A DNA stretch of 64,000 bases from Brevundimonas subvibrioides (lineage in GTDB: Bacteria > Pseudomonadota > Alphaproteobacteria > Caulobacterales > Caulobacteraceae), in contig NZ_CP114542.1 in NCBI RefSeq assembly GCF_027271155.1, forward strand, positions 1,860,001 through 1,924,000. The letters are read 5' to 3'. A model generated the notes under the pieces. The model saw nothing but the letters and a program-made list of their open reading frames with translations, had not been told where the DNA came from and searched no databases. The position numbers were made by a program, and so were the translations under genes. Positions 38,892 to 48,682 of the stretch are shown piece by piece (position 1 is the stretch's first letter; each line of letters begins with the position of its first letter).

Positions 38892-40802
38892 ATGCTCCAG
38901 ATCACCAACCTGACGTTCAACGCCTGGGGCCGCCAGTTTCTGGACGACGCCTCGGTCAGCCTGCCGCCGGGGTCCAAGGTCGGGCTGGTCGGTCGCAATG
39001 GCATCGGCAAGTCCACCCTGTTCAAGATCATCCTGGGCGAGCTGGCCGGGAATGGAGACGAGGTCTCTCTGCCCCGCACTGCCCGCATCGGATCGGTCGA
39101 TCAGGAGCACCCGGCGACCCCCGTCAGCGTGATCGAGACGATCCTGGAGGCCGACACCGAACGCCACGACCTGCTGGCCCGCCTGGAAACCGCCGAGCCC
39201 GAGGAGATGGGCGAGATCTGGACCCGCCTGATCGAGATCGACGCCGACGGAGCCCCCAGCCGCGCCGCCGAAATCCTCGCCGGTCTCGGCTTCGATCACG
39301 AGAACCAGCAGCGGCCGATGTCGGAGTTCTCCGGCGGCTGGCGCATGCGCGTCGCCCTCGCCGCCGCCCTGTTCGCCCAGCCCGACATGCTGCTGCTGGA
39401 CGAGCCCACCAACTATCTCGACCTCGAAGGCGCGCTATGGCTGGAGGCGCGGCTGAAGAAATACCCCGCGACGGCCCTGATCATCTCCCACGACCGCGAG
39501 ATGCTGAACGAGGTCTGCACCCACATCCTCCATCTCGCGAACCGCAAGCTGGAGATCTACACCGGCAACTACGACCAGTTCGAACAGGCCCGCGCCGAGA
39601 AGGCCCGCCTGCAGCTGTCGGCCAAGGCCAAGCAGGACGCCGAGCGCGCCCACCTCCAGGCCTTCGTCGATCGCTTCAAGGCCAAGGCCTCCAAGGCCGC
39701 CCAGGCCCAGTCGCGCATGAAACGGCTGGCGAAGATGCAGCCGGTCTCCACCACGATCGAGGAACGTGTCGCCCCGTTCACCCTGCCCTCGCCCCCCCGT
39801 CCGCTGGCCCCGCCCCTGATCCGGCTGGAACGCGCCAGTGTGGGCTATGAGGCCGGCCGTTCCATCCTGAAGAACCTCAATCTGCGCATGGACCTGGACG
39901 ACCGCATCGGCCTCCTGGGCGTCAACGGGGCCGGCAAGTCGACCTTCGCCAAGATGATCGCCGGCGCCCTGAACGTCTCGGACGGCGAGCTGCACCGGGA
40001 CCGCAAGATGCGGGTCGGCTGGTTCCACCAGCATCAGATCGAAGCCATGGACCCGACCGACACGCCGCTGGAGATCATCCGCCGCGCCATGCCGGACAGC
40101 CCCGAAAGCGCCCGCCGCTCGAAGCTCGCCCAGTTCGGCCTGAACTACGAAAAGCAGGAAACCACCGTCGCCAGCCTGTCCGGCGGCGAGCGCGCGCGCC
40201 TTCTGCTGAACATGGTCGCCATGGACGCGCCCCACGTGCTGATCCTCGACGAACCGACCAACCACCTGGACATCGACAGCCGCCGGGCCCTGCTGGACGC
40301 GCTCAACGACTACAATGGCGCCGTCATCCTGATCACCCACGACCGCTCGCTGATGGAGATGGTCGCAGACCGGCTGTGGCTGGCGGCCGACGGCACGGTG
40401 AAGCCGTTCGACGGCGACATGGACGACTATGCGAAGTTCGTCCTCGACCGCGCCAAACAGGCCGCCGTCAAACCCAGCCAGATCAAGGCCGAGGCCAGGG
40501 CGGACAACGAGAGCGGCCCTCAGGCAGCGAGCCCTCGCGGGGCGAGCGACAGGGCCCAAAAAGGCAAGTCCGGCCCGTCGCCCTCAACCCTGCGCCATGC
40601 CGTCAGGAAGGCCGAGGAACGCGTCACCGCACTGACCGCCGAGATCGCGCGCATCGACGACGACCTCGCCAATGCCGCCGTCTCCAACCCCAAAGCGCTG
40701 GAAGGTCTCACCCGCGCACGCGCGAAGACCCAGGCGGACCTCGACGCCGCCGAAGCCGCCTGGATGTCGGCGGAGGAAACCCTGGCCGAGGTCACCGCAT
40801 GA
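38892..40802 (+). CDS. ABC-F family ATPase (translation factor type)
   Basis: A 636-residue soluble protein with two ATPase domains and no membrane segment, the ABC-F layout (EttA/Uup/YheS). Domain 1: [43 protein letters not shown] charged linker helix follows (about residues 235-290). Domain 2: [38 protein letters not shown]. The C-terminal 100 residues are a Lys/Glu/Ala-rich coiled coil. ABC-F proteins act at the ribosomal E site or on rRNA assembly; overall length and tail fit the YheS/Uup group, but the exact subfamily is not certain. The next gene overlaps the stop (ATGA). Confidence 0.9.
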   Translation: MLQITNLTFNAWGRQFLDDASVSLPPGSKVGLVGRNGIGKSTLFKIILGELAGNGDEVSLPRTARIGSVDQEHPATPVSVIETILEADTERHDLLARLETAEPEEMGEIWTRLIEIDADGAPSRAAEILAGLGFDHENQQRPMSEFSGGWRMRVALAAALFAQPDMLLLDEPTNYLDLEGALWLEARLKKYPATALIISHDREMLNEVCTHILHLANRKLEIYTGNYDQFEQARAEKARLQLSAKAKQDAERAHLQAFVDRFKAKASKAAQAQSRMKRLAKMQPVSTTIEERVAPFTLPSPPRPLAPPLIRLERASVGYEAGRSILKNLNLRMDLDDRIGLLGVNGAGKSTFAKMIAGALNVSDGELHRDRKMRVGWFHQHQIEAMDPTDTPLEIIRRAMPDSPESARRSKLAQFGLNYEKQETTVASLSGGERARLLLNMVAMDAPHVLILDEPTNHLDIDSRRALLDALNDYNGAVILITHDRSLMEMVADRLWLAADGTVKPFDGDMDDYAKFVLDRAKQAAVKPSQIKAEARADNESGPQAASPRGASDRAQKGKSGPSPSTLRHAVRKAEERVTALTAEIARIDDDLANAAVSNPKALEGLTRARAKTQADLDAAEAAWMSAEETLAEVTA

Positions 40803-41050
40803 AACCGATCGCGTTCTCGAAAGAGGAAACCGCCGACCTCATCCCGCGCCTGCAGGCCTTCCTGCGCGACGAGCTGGACGTCGAGCTTGGCGCGCTTCAG
40901 GCCTCGATGCTGCTGGACTTCATGGCCCGTGACCTTGGCCACGCCATCTACAACCGCGGCCTCTACGACGCCCAGGCCCTGATCGCGGGCAAGGTCGAGG
41001 AACTGACCGACGCCGTCTTCGCCCTCGAACAGCGCCCGCCGACCCGATAG
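40799..41050 (+). CDS. DUF2164 family protein
   Basis: An 83-residue cytoplasmic protein, typical of DUF2164: FSKEETADLIPRLQAFLRDELDVELGALQASMLLDFMARDLGHAIYNRGLYDA. Its ATG overlaps the ABC-F stop codon, so translation is coupled. The role is unknown. The protein is predicted largely helical. Confidence 0.88.
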   Translation: MKPIAFSKEETADLIPRLQAFLRDELDVELGALQASMLLDFMARDLGHAIYNRGLYDAQALIAGKVEELTDAVFALEQRPPTR

Positions 41051-41082
41051 CCAGCCGGTGCCGATATCGCTAGGCTGACACC

Positions 41083-41277
41083 ATGAATGCGACCCCGACC
41101 CCTGCGACCCTCCACTATGGTGACGGCGAGTTCGCCGTGCTGAAACCGGGTCCCTTTGTCCTGTGCGCGGTGTCCGGGCGCACGATCCCGCTGGAGACGC
41201 TGCGGTACTGGTCCGCGGAACGACAGGAAGCCTATTACAGCCCGGCGGAGGCGCTGACCCGACTGGTCGGCGAATGA
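41083..41277 (+). CDS. DUF2093 family protein
   Basis: A 64-residue protein matching DUF2093, a small alphaproteobacterial family: LHYGDGEFAVLKPGPFVLCAVSGRTIPLETLRYWSAERQEAYYSPAEAL. One cysteine and no membrane segment. Function unknown. Its stop overlaps the start of the M23-like gene (ATGA), so these are coupled and are probably one transcript with the ABC-F and DUF2164 genes. Confidence 0.88.
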   Translation: MNATPTPATLHYGDGEFAVLKPGPFVLCAVSGRTIPLETLRYWSAERQEAYYSPAEALTRLVGE

Positions 41278-42116
41278 TCCCCTCGCGGCGCAGCCTGATC
41301 CTGGGCGGTGGTGCATCGATCGTCGCCACGCCGGTGCTGGCGCGCCAGCAACCGTCCGATCTGCGGCTCTCGGGTCGCCTGATCCAGGGGGGCGTCATCA
41401 TGGGCCGGGCCTGGCCGCGCGCCATGATTTTCGTAAATGGCGAGGCGCTGACGACGGCATCGGGCTCCGGCGTGTTCGTGGTCGGCTTCGACCGGGACGC
41501 CCCGGCCTCGGTCCGGCTGGAGGCGCGGACCCGGACGCGGTCGGCCACGCGCACCCTGACCGTCGCCGCCGGAACCTTCCCGACGTCGCGGATCAACGGC
41601 CTGCCGCCCTCGACCGTCGAGCCGACCGACCCGGCTCTTCTGGAGCGCATCCAGCAGGAAATCGCCCTGAAGACGGAAGGCTTCGCCAGCCGGACGGACA
41701 CCGACGACTTTCGCTCCGGCTTCACCTGGCCATTGGACCGCTATCGCGTCACCAGCCTGTGGGGGGCGCAGCGCATCCTGAACGGAACACCCGCCCGTCC
41801 CCACTACGGCATCGATCTCGCCGCCCCGGCCGGATCGCCGATCCGTGCCCCGGCCGATGGCCTGGTCACCTTCGCCCGCCCGGGCATGCATTTCGAGGGC
41901 GGCCTGACGCTGATCGACCACGGGCAGGGCCTGATCACCGCCTATCTGCATCAATCCCGCATTGATGTGCTGCCGATCCAGCGGGTCAGGCGCGGAGACA
42001 TCATCGGTGCGGTCGGCATGACCGGCCGGGCGACCGGGCCCCACCTGTGCTGGCGCATGAAATGGCGCGACCGCAACTGCGATCCCTCCCTCCTGATAGG
42101 GCAAACAGCGCCTTAA
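41274..42116 (+). CDS. M23/LytM-type protein with an altered zinc motif
   Basis: A 280-residue exported protein. A twin-Arg-like signal (MIPSRRSLILGGGASIVATPVLA) precedes a beta-rich region, then the LytM domain from about residue 155. The first zinc motif is present (HYGIDLAAP), and YLHQSR provides the general His. The final motif, normally H-x-H, reads GPHLCWRMKW, with Cys in place of the second His, a zinc ligand in LytM. Cysteine can bind zinc, so it may be active, or it may serve as a regulator of amidases like EnvC/NlpD. I recall similar HLCW motifs in relatives but cannot check this. Coupled to DUF2093. Confidence 0.88.
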   Translation: MIPSRRSLILGGGASIVATPVLARQQPSDLRLSGRLIQGGVIMGRAWPRAMIFVNGEALTTASGSGVFVVGFDRDAPASVRLEARTRTRSATRTLTVAAGTFPTSRINGLPPSTVEPTDPALLERIQQEIALKTEGFASRTDTDDFRSGFTWPLDRYRVTSLWGAQRILNGTPARPHYGIDLAAPAGSPIRAPADGLVTFARPGMHFEGGLTLIDHGQGLITAYLHQSRIDVLPIQRVRRGDIIGAVGMTGRATGPHLCWRMKWRDRNCDPSLLIGQTAP

Positions 42117-42222
42117 CCTCGATATCCTGCGTTCTGAGGGTCAGTCGGCATGGACCCGGCATCCGTTTGGCGATAGGGGCTTGCGCCTGTTCGCAGTCGT
42201 ACGATCCTCTACCTTCGATCCC

Positions 42223-42741
42223 ATGGCCGGTCTTGAATCCCTGAACATCCTGGTGGTCGACGACAACCAGCACATGCGTGCGATCACGGCGGCCATCCTG
42301 CAGTCCGCCGGCGTCCGCAACATCCGCGAGGTTCCGGACGCGGCCATGGCTCTGGACGCCCTGCGGACGCTGGACATCGATCTGGCGATCGTGGACTTCA
42401 ACATGAAACCCATGGATGGGGTCGAATTCACACGCCTGGTCCGAACCAGCGGCAATCCCTATCTGCCGATCATCATGATGACCGGCCACTCCGAAAAATC
42501 GCGTGTCTGTGAGGCGCGCGACGCCGGCGTGACCGAGTTCGTGGCCAAGCCGATCACGGCCAAGGCCATCTTCGACCGTGTCCAGGCCGTCATCATGCGC
42601 CCGCGCCCCTTCGTGAAGACCGAAACCTTTTTCGGCCCGGACCGCCGCCGCAAGAGCTCGACGGACTACGAGGGTCCGAGGCGCCGCGAGAGCGATCATG
42701 CCCTCGATGACGCCGACCTGTCGGACGCCAGCGCGGCATAG
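42223..42741 (+). CDS. CheY-like response regulator
   Basis: A 172-residue single-receiver regulator. Start at 42223 gives MAGLESLNILVVDDNQHMR with the acidic pair; the phospho-acceptor Asp lies in LAIVDFNMKPMDGVEF, the conserved Thr/Ser in IIMMTGHSE, and the Lys in EFVAKPIT. The tail of about 45 residues is charged and low in order ([19 protein letters not shown]), with no output domain. Stand-alone CheY-like proteins are many in Caulobacterales, in motility and cell-cycle signalling; the partner kinase is not in view. The 3' end overlaps that of the lpxL-like gene by 46 bases. Confidence 0.88.
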   Translation: MAGLESLNILVVDDNQHMRAITAAILQSAGVRNIREVPDAAMALDALRTLDIDLAIVDFNMKPMDGVEFTRLVRTSGNPYLPIIMMTGHSEKSRVCEARDAGVTEFVAKPITAKAIFDRVQAVIMRPRPFVKTETFFGPDRRRKSSTDYEGPRRRESDHALDDADLSDASAA

Positions 42742-43646
42742 ACCCGGTCCGGCCACCTGCGGTGGACCCAGAACCAGTCGACCGGATGTTCGCGAACCCG
42801 GTCCTCGATGAAGGTGGTGATGGCCTGCACACCGCGCGCGATGTCGGCCTGTCGGTCGCCGGTGGATACGACCTCGATCGGTTCGTGCGCCGTCACCCGG
42901 AACCGGACACCGGGCAGCCGTACGACCGACATCGGCTGGATCACGGTGCCGAATCTCAGCGCCAGCCGCGTCGGTCCGGGCGCGGCGTTCACCGGTTGAG
43001 CGAAGAAGCTCACCTCGGGCCCTTCCGAGAACTTCTGATCGTTCATCAGGGCGACGCTCTCGCCGCGTCCCATTCCGGCCAGCAGCTCCCGCGCGCCGTC
43101 GCCGCCCTTGGGCGCAAACAGTTTCACGCCATACCTCGCCCGTGCGGCCCGGATCTGGGCATCGACGTAAGGGTTGTTCGCCGCACGATAGGTGACCTGG
43201 ACCGGCACCCCGCTGGCCACCAGAACGGCCGCCATCGTTTCGATATTGGCCATGTGGCCGGAGACGAAGACGACCGGCCTGCCGCCCAGGCGGATCGCCT
43301 CCAGCCGCTCGGCCCCCACGATGTCGATCCGGCCGGATGCCGGCGTCAGCTGATCCATCACGGCCGTCTCGGCAAAGGTGCGGCCGGTCTGTTCCCACTG
43401 ATCGCGGGCCAGCCGCTCCCGCTCGGTCGCATCCATGTCGGGAAAGGCGATCCGCAGATTGCGCATGACGATCCGGTGGGTGCTGACGCGCGGCCCCAGG
43501 GTCCGCAGCAGCCATCCCCCCAGGTTCGACGCCGCCTCCAGCCCGATCAGCCGCATCAGGCCGATGAAGCCGGCGAAGGCCACCGACTCCAGACGCCAGA
43601 TCAGGTCCTGCCCGAACCCGACTTTTCCAGCCTCGTTACCAGGCAA
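42696..43646 (-). CDS. LpxL/HtrB-type lipid A acyltransferase (TTG start)
   Basis: A 316-residue late acyltransferase that adds secondary acyl chains to lipid A at the inner membrane. The family pattern is present: an N-terminal membrane segment with [45 protein letters not shown] (the H-x4-E motif), [36 protein letters not shown] and [11 protein letters not shown]. No ATG is available before the conserved region, so the start is taken as TTG at 43646, overlapping the SDR stop by 11 bases. The 3' end overlaps that of the response regulator gene. Confidence 0.87.
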   Translation of the reverse strand: MPGNEAGKVGFGQDLIWRLESVAFAGFIGLMRLIGLEAASNLGGWLLRTLGPRVSTHRIVMRNLRIAFPDMDATERERLARDQWEQTGRTFAETAVMDQLTPASGRIDIVGAERLEAIRLGGRPVVFVSGHMANIETMAAVLVASGVPVQVTYRAANNPYVDAQIRAARARYGVKLFAPKGGDGARELLAGMGRGESVALMNDQKFSEGPEVSFFAQPVNAAPGPTRLALRFGTVIQPMSVVRLPGVRFRVTAHEPIEVVSTGDRQADIARGVQAITTFIEDRVREHPVDWFWVHRRWPDRVYAALASDRSASSRA

Positions 43647-44406
43647 CGGTGATCCCGCCGTCCACGACCAGCGTCTGACCCGTCATATAGGACGACGCCG
43701 GCGACGACAGGTAGACGGCCGCCCCCGCGATCTCGTCAGGCTGGCCGATCCGACGCAGCGGGGCGGGATCGGTCGCGACCTTCAGGATCTCGGGATTCTC
43801 CCACAGGTATTTTGCGAAGTCGGTCTGAACCAGGCCCGGGGCGATGCAGTTGACCCGCACATTCGACGGCCCCCACTCCACTGCCAGGTTCCGCACCAGC
43901 TGCATGTCGGCGGCCTTGGAGATATTGTAGGCCCCGATCAGGGCGTTGCCGCGCAGGCCCCCGATCGACGAGACCACGGTGATGGCCCCATCCTTGCGCT
44001 CCAGCATCTGCGGCGCGACCATCTGGATCAGCCAGTGGTTGGACACGACATTGTTCTGCAGGATCTTGTTGAACTGATCGTCCGAAATGCCCGCCATCGG
44101 CCCCGCATAGGGGTTGGACGCCGCGTTGCAGACCAGGATGTCGATCTGGCCCCAGGCGGCATTGGTCTCGTCCACCAGCCGCTGCAGGTCTTCCTTGGAG
44201 GCGATATTGGCCGGAATGGCGATGGCACGGCCCTCGCCGTGCTTCGCATTGATCGCGGCCGCGACCTCGTCGCACGGACCCGCCTTGCGCGAGGAGATGA
44301 CGACCCTGGCCCCATGTTCGGCCAGCCGCTCGGCGATCGCCTTGCCGATCCCCTTGGACGAGCCGGTGATGATGGCGACCTTGTCGGTCAGATCGAACAA
44401 TTCCAT
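43636..44406 (-). CDS. Short-chain dehydrogenase/reductase
   Basis: A 256-residue classical SDR. Start at 44406 gives [26 protein letters not shown] with the cofactor motif GxxxGxG. Other marks: NAASNPYAG, the catalytic Ser in VVSSIGG, Y-N-I-S-K (Tyr and Lys), and the C-terminal [15 protein letters not shown]. Such enzymes reduce or oxidise many alcohols and carbonyls; the substrate is not predictable. The acyltransferase gene starts within its last codons, so the two are translated together, which hints at a lipid role. Confidence 0.88.
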   Translation of the reverse strand: MELFDLTDKVAIITGSSKGIGKAIAERLAEHGARVVISSRKAGPCDEVAAAINAKHGEGRAIAIPANIASKEDLQRLVDETNAAWGQIDILVCNAASNPYAGPMAGISDDQFNKILQNNVVSNHWLIQMVAPQMLERKDGAITVVSSIGGLRGNALIGAYNISKAADMQLVRNLAVEWGPSNVRVNCIAPGLVQTDFAKYLWENPEILKVATDPAPLRRIGQPDEIAGAAVYLSSPASSYMTGQTLVVDGGITVAW

Positions 44407-44516
44407 GCGTATCCCCTGATTTCGGCGCGGTTTCTTTGAACCGCACCCTAGCTGTTTGGACCTGATACCCTGATACTCGACCGATTCCATCCGGGAAGAC
44501 GGACAACCCCGTTCCC

Positions 44517-45791
44517 ATGCGCGCACTGACTAACGCTTTCCTGTTCTTCGGCTACGTCTTCATGGCGATGACGGTCGGTGCCTTCCTGTGGCGGGCGGGG
44601 CTGGGCGTCGGTGCGGGCGCCGCGGCGACGTTCGGCATGCTGGGCCTGCTGGGGGCCGCCCATGCCATCGTCACCGGCATCACCGAACGCAAGGCCCTGC
44701 GCGCAGAGATCGGCATGGTGCGTGAGGCGCACCGCCTGCTGGCCGACGCCATGGAACAGACCCAGGGCGCGCTGGGCGACCTCGCCACCGCGATCGAGGC
44801 CGGGGCCCTGACCCGCACCGAGGAACTGACCGGCGAAGTCCGCATGCTGGAAGACCTGATCCAGCAGATGAGCATCTCCATCGACCAGCGCCTGAAGGTC
44901 GCCCCCATGGTCGCGCCCGACAGCGTCGAGGCCCGCCGCCATCAGCAGTCGAACCTGCTGCTGAAGACCGTGCACGACGCGCTCAGCGAAAACCGCGTCG
45001 ACCTGTATCTGCAGCCGGTCGTCACCCTGCCCCAGCGCCGCACCGTCTTCTACGAAAGCTTCACCCGCCTGCGCGATTCGAGCGATCGGGTCATGATGCC
45101 GGCGGAGTATCTGTCGATCGCCGAGGGCGAGGGCCTGGTCCCCGCCATCGACAACCTGCTGCTGTTCCGTTGCGCCCAGATCGTGCGCCGGCTGGCGCGC
45201 CAGGACCGAAAGGTGGGCGTCTTCTGCAACGTCGCCCTGTCCTCCCTGGGCGACGAGACCTTCTTTCCCCAGTTCCTGGCCTTCCTGTCCGAGAACCGCG
45301 ACCTGAAGGAGGCCCTGATCTTCGAACTGGGTCAGGCCACCTTCGACGCCCGCGGCGCGGTCGAGGCCCGCAACATGGCCAAGCTGGCCGACCTTGGTTT
45401 CCGCTTCTCGATCGACAAGGTCCAGACCCTGGATCTGGACTTCAACGACCTGCAGCGGTCGGACGTGCGCTTCCTGAAGGTCGCCGCCGACCTGCTGATC
45501 GAACAGCTGCTGGACCTCGACGGCGGCACGCCCATCCCGAGCCTGCGCGACATCCAGGCCGCCGACTTCGCCCAGCTGACGCGCCGCTACGGTATCGAGG
45601 TCATCGCCGAGAAGTGCGAGAACGAGCGCCAGATCGTCGACATCCTTGAGCTCGACGTCGCCATGGGCCAGGGCCACCTGTTCGGTCAGCCCCGCGCCAT
45701 CAAGGAAGACGTCCTCGCCGAGACCGACCCGCCCGCCGACTTCGTGCGGTCCACACTGATCTCGGCGGAGAAGCGGCGCCGGTTCGCCTGA
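44517..45791 (+). CDS. tipF: TipF-like flagellar assembly protein, degenerate EAL domain
   Basis: A 424-residue membrane protein with two N-terminal helices (about residues 5-27 and 33-53), a coiled coil (about 58-120), and a C-terminal EAL-type domain (about 148-400). This order matches Caulobacter TipF, a c-di-GMP receptor needed to place and assemble the polar flagellum. The EAL signature is degenerate (YESFTRLR), and DDFGxG is replaced by [12 protein letters not shown], consistent with binding rather than hydrolysis of c-di-GMP. The identification rests on architecture and remembered similarity. No flagellar genes are next to it. Confidence 0.8.
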   Translation: MRALTNAFLFFGYVFMAMTVGAFLWRAGLGVGAGAAATFGMLGLLGAAHAIVTGITERKALRAEIGMVREAHRLLADAMEQTQGALGDLATAIEAGALTRTEELTGEVRMLEDLIQQMSISIDQRLKVAPMVAPDSVEARRHQQSNLLLKTVHDALSENRVDLYLQPVVTLPQRRTVFYESFTRLRDSSDRVMMPAEYLSIAEGEGLVPAIDNLLLFRCAQIVRRLARQDRKVGVFCNVALSSLGDETFFPQFLAFLSENRDLKEALIFELGQATFDARGAVEARNMAKLADLGFRFSIDKVQTLDLDFNDLQRSDVRFLKVAADLLIEQLLDLDGGTPIPSLRDIQAADFAQLTRRYGIEVIAEKCENERQIVDILELDVAMGQGHLFGQPRAIKEDVLAETDPPADFVRSTLISAEKRRRFA

Positions 45792-45992
45792 CTTTCGTCA
45801 TCCTCCGGCAAGCCGCCTCTTTGCGGCGCAGACCGGGGGACCCAGCGGCGCGCGAGAGCGCGAACCTGTCGCGAACACCACGGCCAGCCGTTCGTACTGA
45901 TCCGGAAGGCATATCCCCTCCGCTTCGCTGCTGAGCCGATGGGTTCAGGGTTTGCGCTACGCTGCGCCCGGAATGGCGAAGGAAGCAGCGGC
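45792..45992. repeat. Degenerate palindromic repeat segment
   Basis: This 200-base gap holds several short inverted repeats, for example GCCGC with GCGGC near 45814-45832 and GCGCGCGAGAGCGCGA near 45850, and phrases such as CGTCATCCTCCGGCAAGCC that resemble the element after purM. No gene is apparent. It separates tipF from the convergent thioesterase gene and may include terminators for both. Confidence 0.45.
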
Positions 45993-46442
45993 CTACTTCA
46001 ACTCCATCACCAGACAGGTCGATGTCGCCGTCGCATAGAGCTTGCCGTCCAGACCCTTCAGATCGGCTTCCGCGAACCCGGCCCGACGCCCCATCTGGAC
46101 GATCCGCCCCTCGGCCTTCACCGGCACGCCCTCGGTCAAGGCGCGGTGGAAGACGGTCTTGATCTCCAGCGTCGTATAGGCCTGACCCGGCTTGAGCATC
46201 GAATGCACCGCGCAGGCGCAGGCCGAGTCCAGCAGGGTCGCCATCCAGCCGCCGTGCACCGTGCCGATGGGGTTGTAGACCGCCCGCGTCGGCGTCCCCT
46301 CGAACACCACCCGCCCCTCCTCGATCTCGACCAGGGCATAGTCGAGGGTCCTGGCGATCGGCGCCGTGTTCTCCTCGCCCTGAAAGGCCAGACGCAACTG
46401 TTCGACGCCGGACAGATGGGTGAGCGACAGGATGCTGGTCAT
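45993..46442 (-). CDS. PaaI-family hotdog thioesterase
   Basis: A 149-residue acyl-CoA thioesterase-like protein. The family stretch NPIGTVHGGWMATLLDSACACAVHSML contains the usual N, HGG and D residues. The hotdog fold continues through TTLEIKTVFHRALTEGVPVKAEGRIVQMGRRAGFAEADL. The substrate is not known; PaaI relatives act on aromatic or medium-chain acyl-CoA. It faces tipF and has no operon partner. Confidence 0.88.
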   Translation of the reverse strand: MTSILSLTHLSGVEQLRLAFQGEENTAPIARTLDYALVEIEEGRVVFEGTPTRAVYNPIGTVHGGWMATLLDSACACAVHSMLKPGQAYTTLEIKTVFHRALTEGVPVKAEGRIVQMGRRAGFAEADLKGLDGKLYATATSTCLVMELK

Positions 46443-46531
46443 GGCGAACGGTCCGCTGATGGAGTCCGTTCACAATAAGGACTGTCAGAGATGTGGCAAG
46501 CCACTCCTCCCCCTTGCGGGAGGATGCGTTC

Positions 46532-47098
46532 CTACAGCCCCGGCAGCTTGAACCCGCCACCGCGGCGCGGGGCGATCACGATCTGCGACTGCGTGCCGGT
46601 CAAGGCCTGCAGGCGGGCGTTCTCGCTCGCGGCGTCAATGGTCACGGCCCCGCCTGCGTTCACGCTCTGGGTCGGAGCCTGGGTCGAGGCATCGTCCCGA
46701 CGCCAGAACAGGATCCGGTTGGCAAAGCTGGTTTCCTTGTGCGCCAGGTCGCCGAACTCGTCGTCGACGACATAGCGGGCCAGGGGATCGGCCCGGTCGG
46801 CTCCGGCGGCGCTGACCAGGGCGGTCTCGCCGGCCGATCGGGTCACGGCCTGGCGCTGACCCAGCAGAATCTGGCGAGCGGCGCTCTCGGGGGCCAGTTC
46901 CTGCGGCCGGGGCTGGCCGGGCGCCGGCGGGCGCAGGCCGTATTCCGGCGGCACCGTCAGGGGCGCGGAGGCTACGGTCAGGAACTCATCCGGCACGACC
47001 TTGGTCAGGCCGATGGACTGGCGCATCGTGCCACAGGCGGTCAGGGCGACGGCCGAGACGGCGATCAGGGACACGGTCGAAAGACGGGCGATTCTCAT
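46532..47098 (-). CDS. DUF3035 lipoprotein (BamF-like)
   Basis: A 188-residue lipoprotein. The signal ends in the lipobox VALTACG (Cys at about 22), so it is lipidated. The mature part is Pro/Ala-rich with PDEFLTVASAPLTVPPEYGLRPPAPGQPRPQ and an end rich in Gly, GGGFKLPGL. This matches DUF3035, which I recall as the BamF subunit of the outer-membrane beta-barrel assembly complex in alphaproteobacteria. It lies 69 bases downstream of lspA, the enzyme that would process its signal peptide. Confidence 0.78.
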   Translation of the reverse strand: MRIARLSTVSLIAVSAVALTACGTMRQSIGLTKVVPDEFLTVASAPLTVPPEYGLRPPAPGQPRPQELAPESAARQILLGQRQAVTRSAGETALVSAAGADRADPLARYVVDDEFGDLAHKETSFANRILFWRRDDASTQAPTQSVNAGGAVTIDAASENARLQALTGTQSQIVIAPRRGGGFKLPGL

Positions 47099-47167
47099 GG
47101 TTCGGTTCGGCTCCGGCGCGACGGACGCGCCCAGGTCACACAGTTGCAGGCACGAAAGAGCCGCTGA

Positions 47168-47695
47168 TTACGCCTTTTCGTGGGCCACGCCAACGGTGGC
47201 CTTCCGTTCCGAGCGGATGCTGTCCAGAATCAGCAGGCACACACCGATCGTGATGGCGCTGTCGGCGATATTGAACACCCACGGGAACACGCCGGTCGCC
47301 GAAAAATCGATGAAGTCGACGACATAGCCGAACCGGACCCGGTCGATGGCATTGCCGACCGCTCCGCCGATCACCAGGCCGATCGCGGCGATCAAGGTAC
47401 GACGCTGCGCCTGCAACGCCCACCAGGCCAGGCCACCCGCCACGATCAGCGAAAAGATCGACAGCGCCCACCGCGCGCCCCCGCCGCCGAACAGGCCGAA
47501 GCTGACACCGGTGTTGCGAACCATGGTGACCGAGAAAATCCCCGGCAGGACCTCGGCGAACCTGTATCCATCGGGAATCAGTGCGGGGTCCGACACGTCG
47601 GCCGATCCCAGGACCCAGGCCTTGGTCAGCTGGTCCAGCACGATGACGACGAGCGCGAAGCCATAGGCGGCCCAGGCGATGCGAGGTATCTTCAT
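47168..47695 (-). CDS. lspA: Lipoprotein signal peptidase (signal peptidase II)
   Basis: An inner-membrane aspartic protease that removes the signal of prolipoproteins. Start at 47695 (MKIPRIAWAAYG), giving 175 residues and four hydrophobic segments. The two catalytic aspartates are in GGAVGNAIDRVRFG and FNIADSAITIG, and MVRNTGVSFGLF matches the conserved loop. A frame open further upstream adds only unconserved residues. Its likely substrate, the DUF3035 lipoprotein, is the next gene. It is divergent from the HAD gene. ileS, a common neighbour, is 4 kb away. Confidence 0.95.
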   Translation of the reverse strand: MKIPRIAWAAYGFALVVIVLDQLTKAWVLGSADVSDPALIPDGYRFAEVLPGIFSVTMVRNTGVSFGLFGGGGARWALSIFSLIVAGGLAWWALQAQRRTLIAAIGLVIGGAVGNAIDRVRFGYVVDFIDFSATGVFPWVFNIADSAITIGVCLLILDSIRSERKATVGVAHEKA

Positions 47696-47774
47696 GTGCG
47701 TCCGGTTAGCAGGCGAAAGCGCCGCCGCCAAACCCTCCCTTCACGCATTTGCCGCGAACCGCTAGTCAGCGCCC

Positions 47775-48644
47775 ATGACCCTGCCCCACGCCCTGCCCGC
47801 CCTGTCCGCCGTCGCCGCCGACTATGATGTCCTGCTGTGCGATGTCTGGGGCGTGATCCACAACGGCCGCGAAAGCTGGCCCGAGGCCTGCGAGGCCCTG
47901 ACGCGGTTCAACCAGCAGGGCGGTCATGTCGTCCTGATCTCCAACTCGCCCCGACCGGCGTCCGACGTCATCGCCCAGCTGGATGGGCTGGGCGTGCCGC
48001 GCGACAGCTGGCAGGCCTTCGTCACCTCCGGCGACGCGACGCGCGTGGAGCTGGCGGCACGCGCCCCGGGCCCGGCCTGGATCATCGGACCGGAACGCGA
48101 CAACACCCTGTATGAGGGCCTCGGGCTCGCACGCGCGCAAGGGGCGGCCGACGCGGCCTTCCTGTCCGTCACTGGCATGATCGACGACGAAACGGAAACG
48201 CCCGAGGACTACCGCGCCAGTCTGACGGAGGCCGTGGCGCGGGACCTGGAACTGATCTGCGCCAACCCCGACCGGATCGTCCAGCGGGGCGACAGGATCA
48301 TCTACTGCGGCGGGTCGCTCGCCGATCTGTACGAATCGATCGGCGGTCGGGTGACCATGGCGGGCAAGCCCTATGGCCCGATCTACGCCCTGGCCCTGGC
48401 CGAGGCCGGGCGGCTGCTGGGTCGTCCCGTCGACCGGTCGCGCGTGCTGTGCATCGGCGACGGCGTGGTGACCGATGTGCTCGGTGCCAATCGTCAGGCG
48501 CTCGACTGCCTGTTCATCGCCCAGGGCATCCATGGCGACGCCGCCCGCGGCACAGACGATGCCCTCGACCCGGCCCGTGCCGCGGCCCTGCTGACGTCCG
48601 AAACGGCCTATGCCCGCTACGCTGCCCTGGACCTGAAATGGTAG
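47775..48644 (+). CDS. HAD-superfamily hydrolase, class IIA (TIGR01459-like)
   Basis: A 289-residue cytoplasmic HAD phosphatase. Motif I is DVLLCDVWGVIHNG, motif II VVLISNSPRP, and motif IV CIGDGVVTDVLGANRQALDCLF. The cap and layout fit the family with NagD-like members, of which an alphaproteobacterial branch is known as TIGR01459. The substrate is unknown, and these proteins often act on sugar or nucleotide phosphates. It is divergent from lspA and leads a same-strand run with the MaoC gene and ribF. Confidence 0.85.
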   Translation: MTLPHALPALSAVAADYDVLLCDVWGVIHNGRESWPEACEALTRFNQQGGHVVLISNSPRPASDVIAQLDGLGVPRDSWQAFVTSGDATRVELAARAPGPAWIIGPERDNTLYEGLGLARAQGAADAAFLSVTGMIDDETETPEDYRASLTEAVARDLELICANPDRIVQRGDRIIYCGGSLADLYESIGGRVTMAGKPYGPIYALALAEAGRLLGRPVDRSRVLCIGDGVVTDVLGANRQALDCLFIAQGIHGDAARGTDDALDPARAAALLTSETAYARYAALDLKW

Positions 48645-48682
48645 TCCTCGCCAAACACCGAAACGCCCGCTAACACCGCCCC

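Noticed and set aside
41274..42116. Frameshift or sequencing error as the cause of HLCW in the LytM-like protein
   Set aside because: The frame is uninterrupted on both sides and codon use is normal, so the substitution is real in this sequence.
46495..46525. Terminator candidate after the DUF3035 gene
   Set aside because: A short GC stem (CCTCCC with GGGAGG) exists but has no T run and is a common local palindrome; not strong enough to list.
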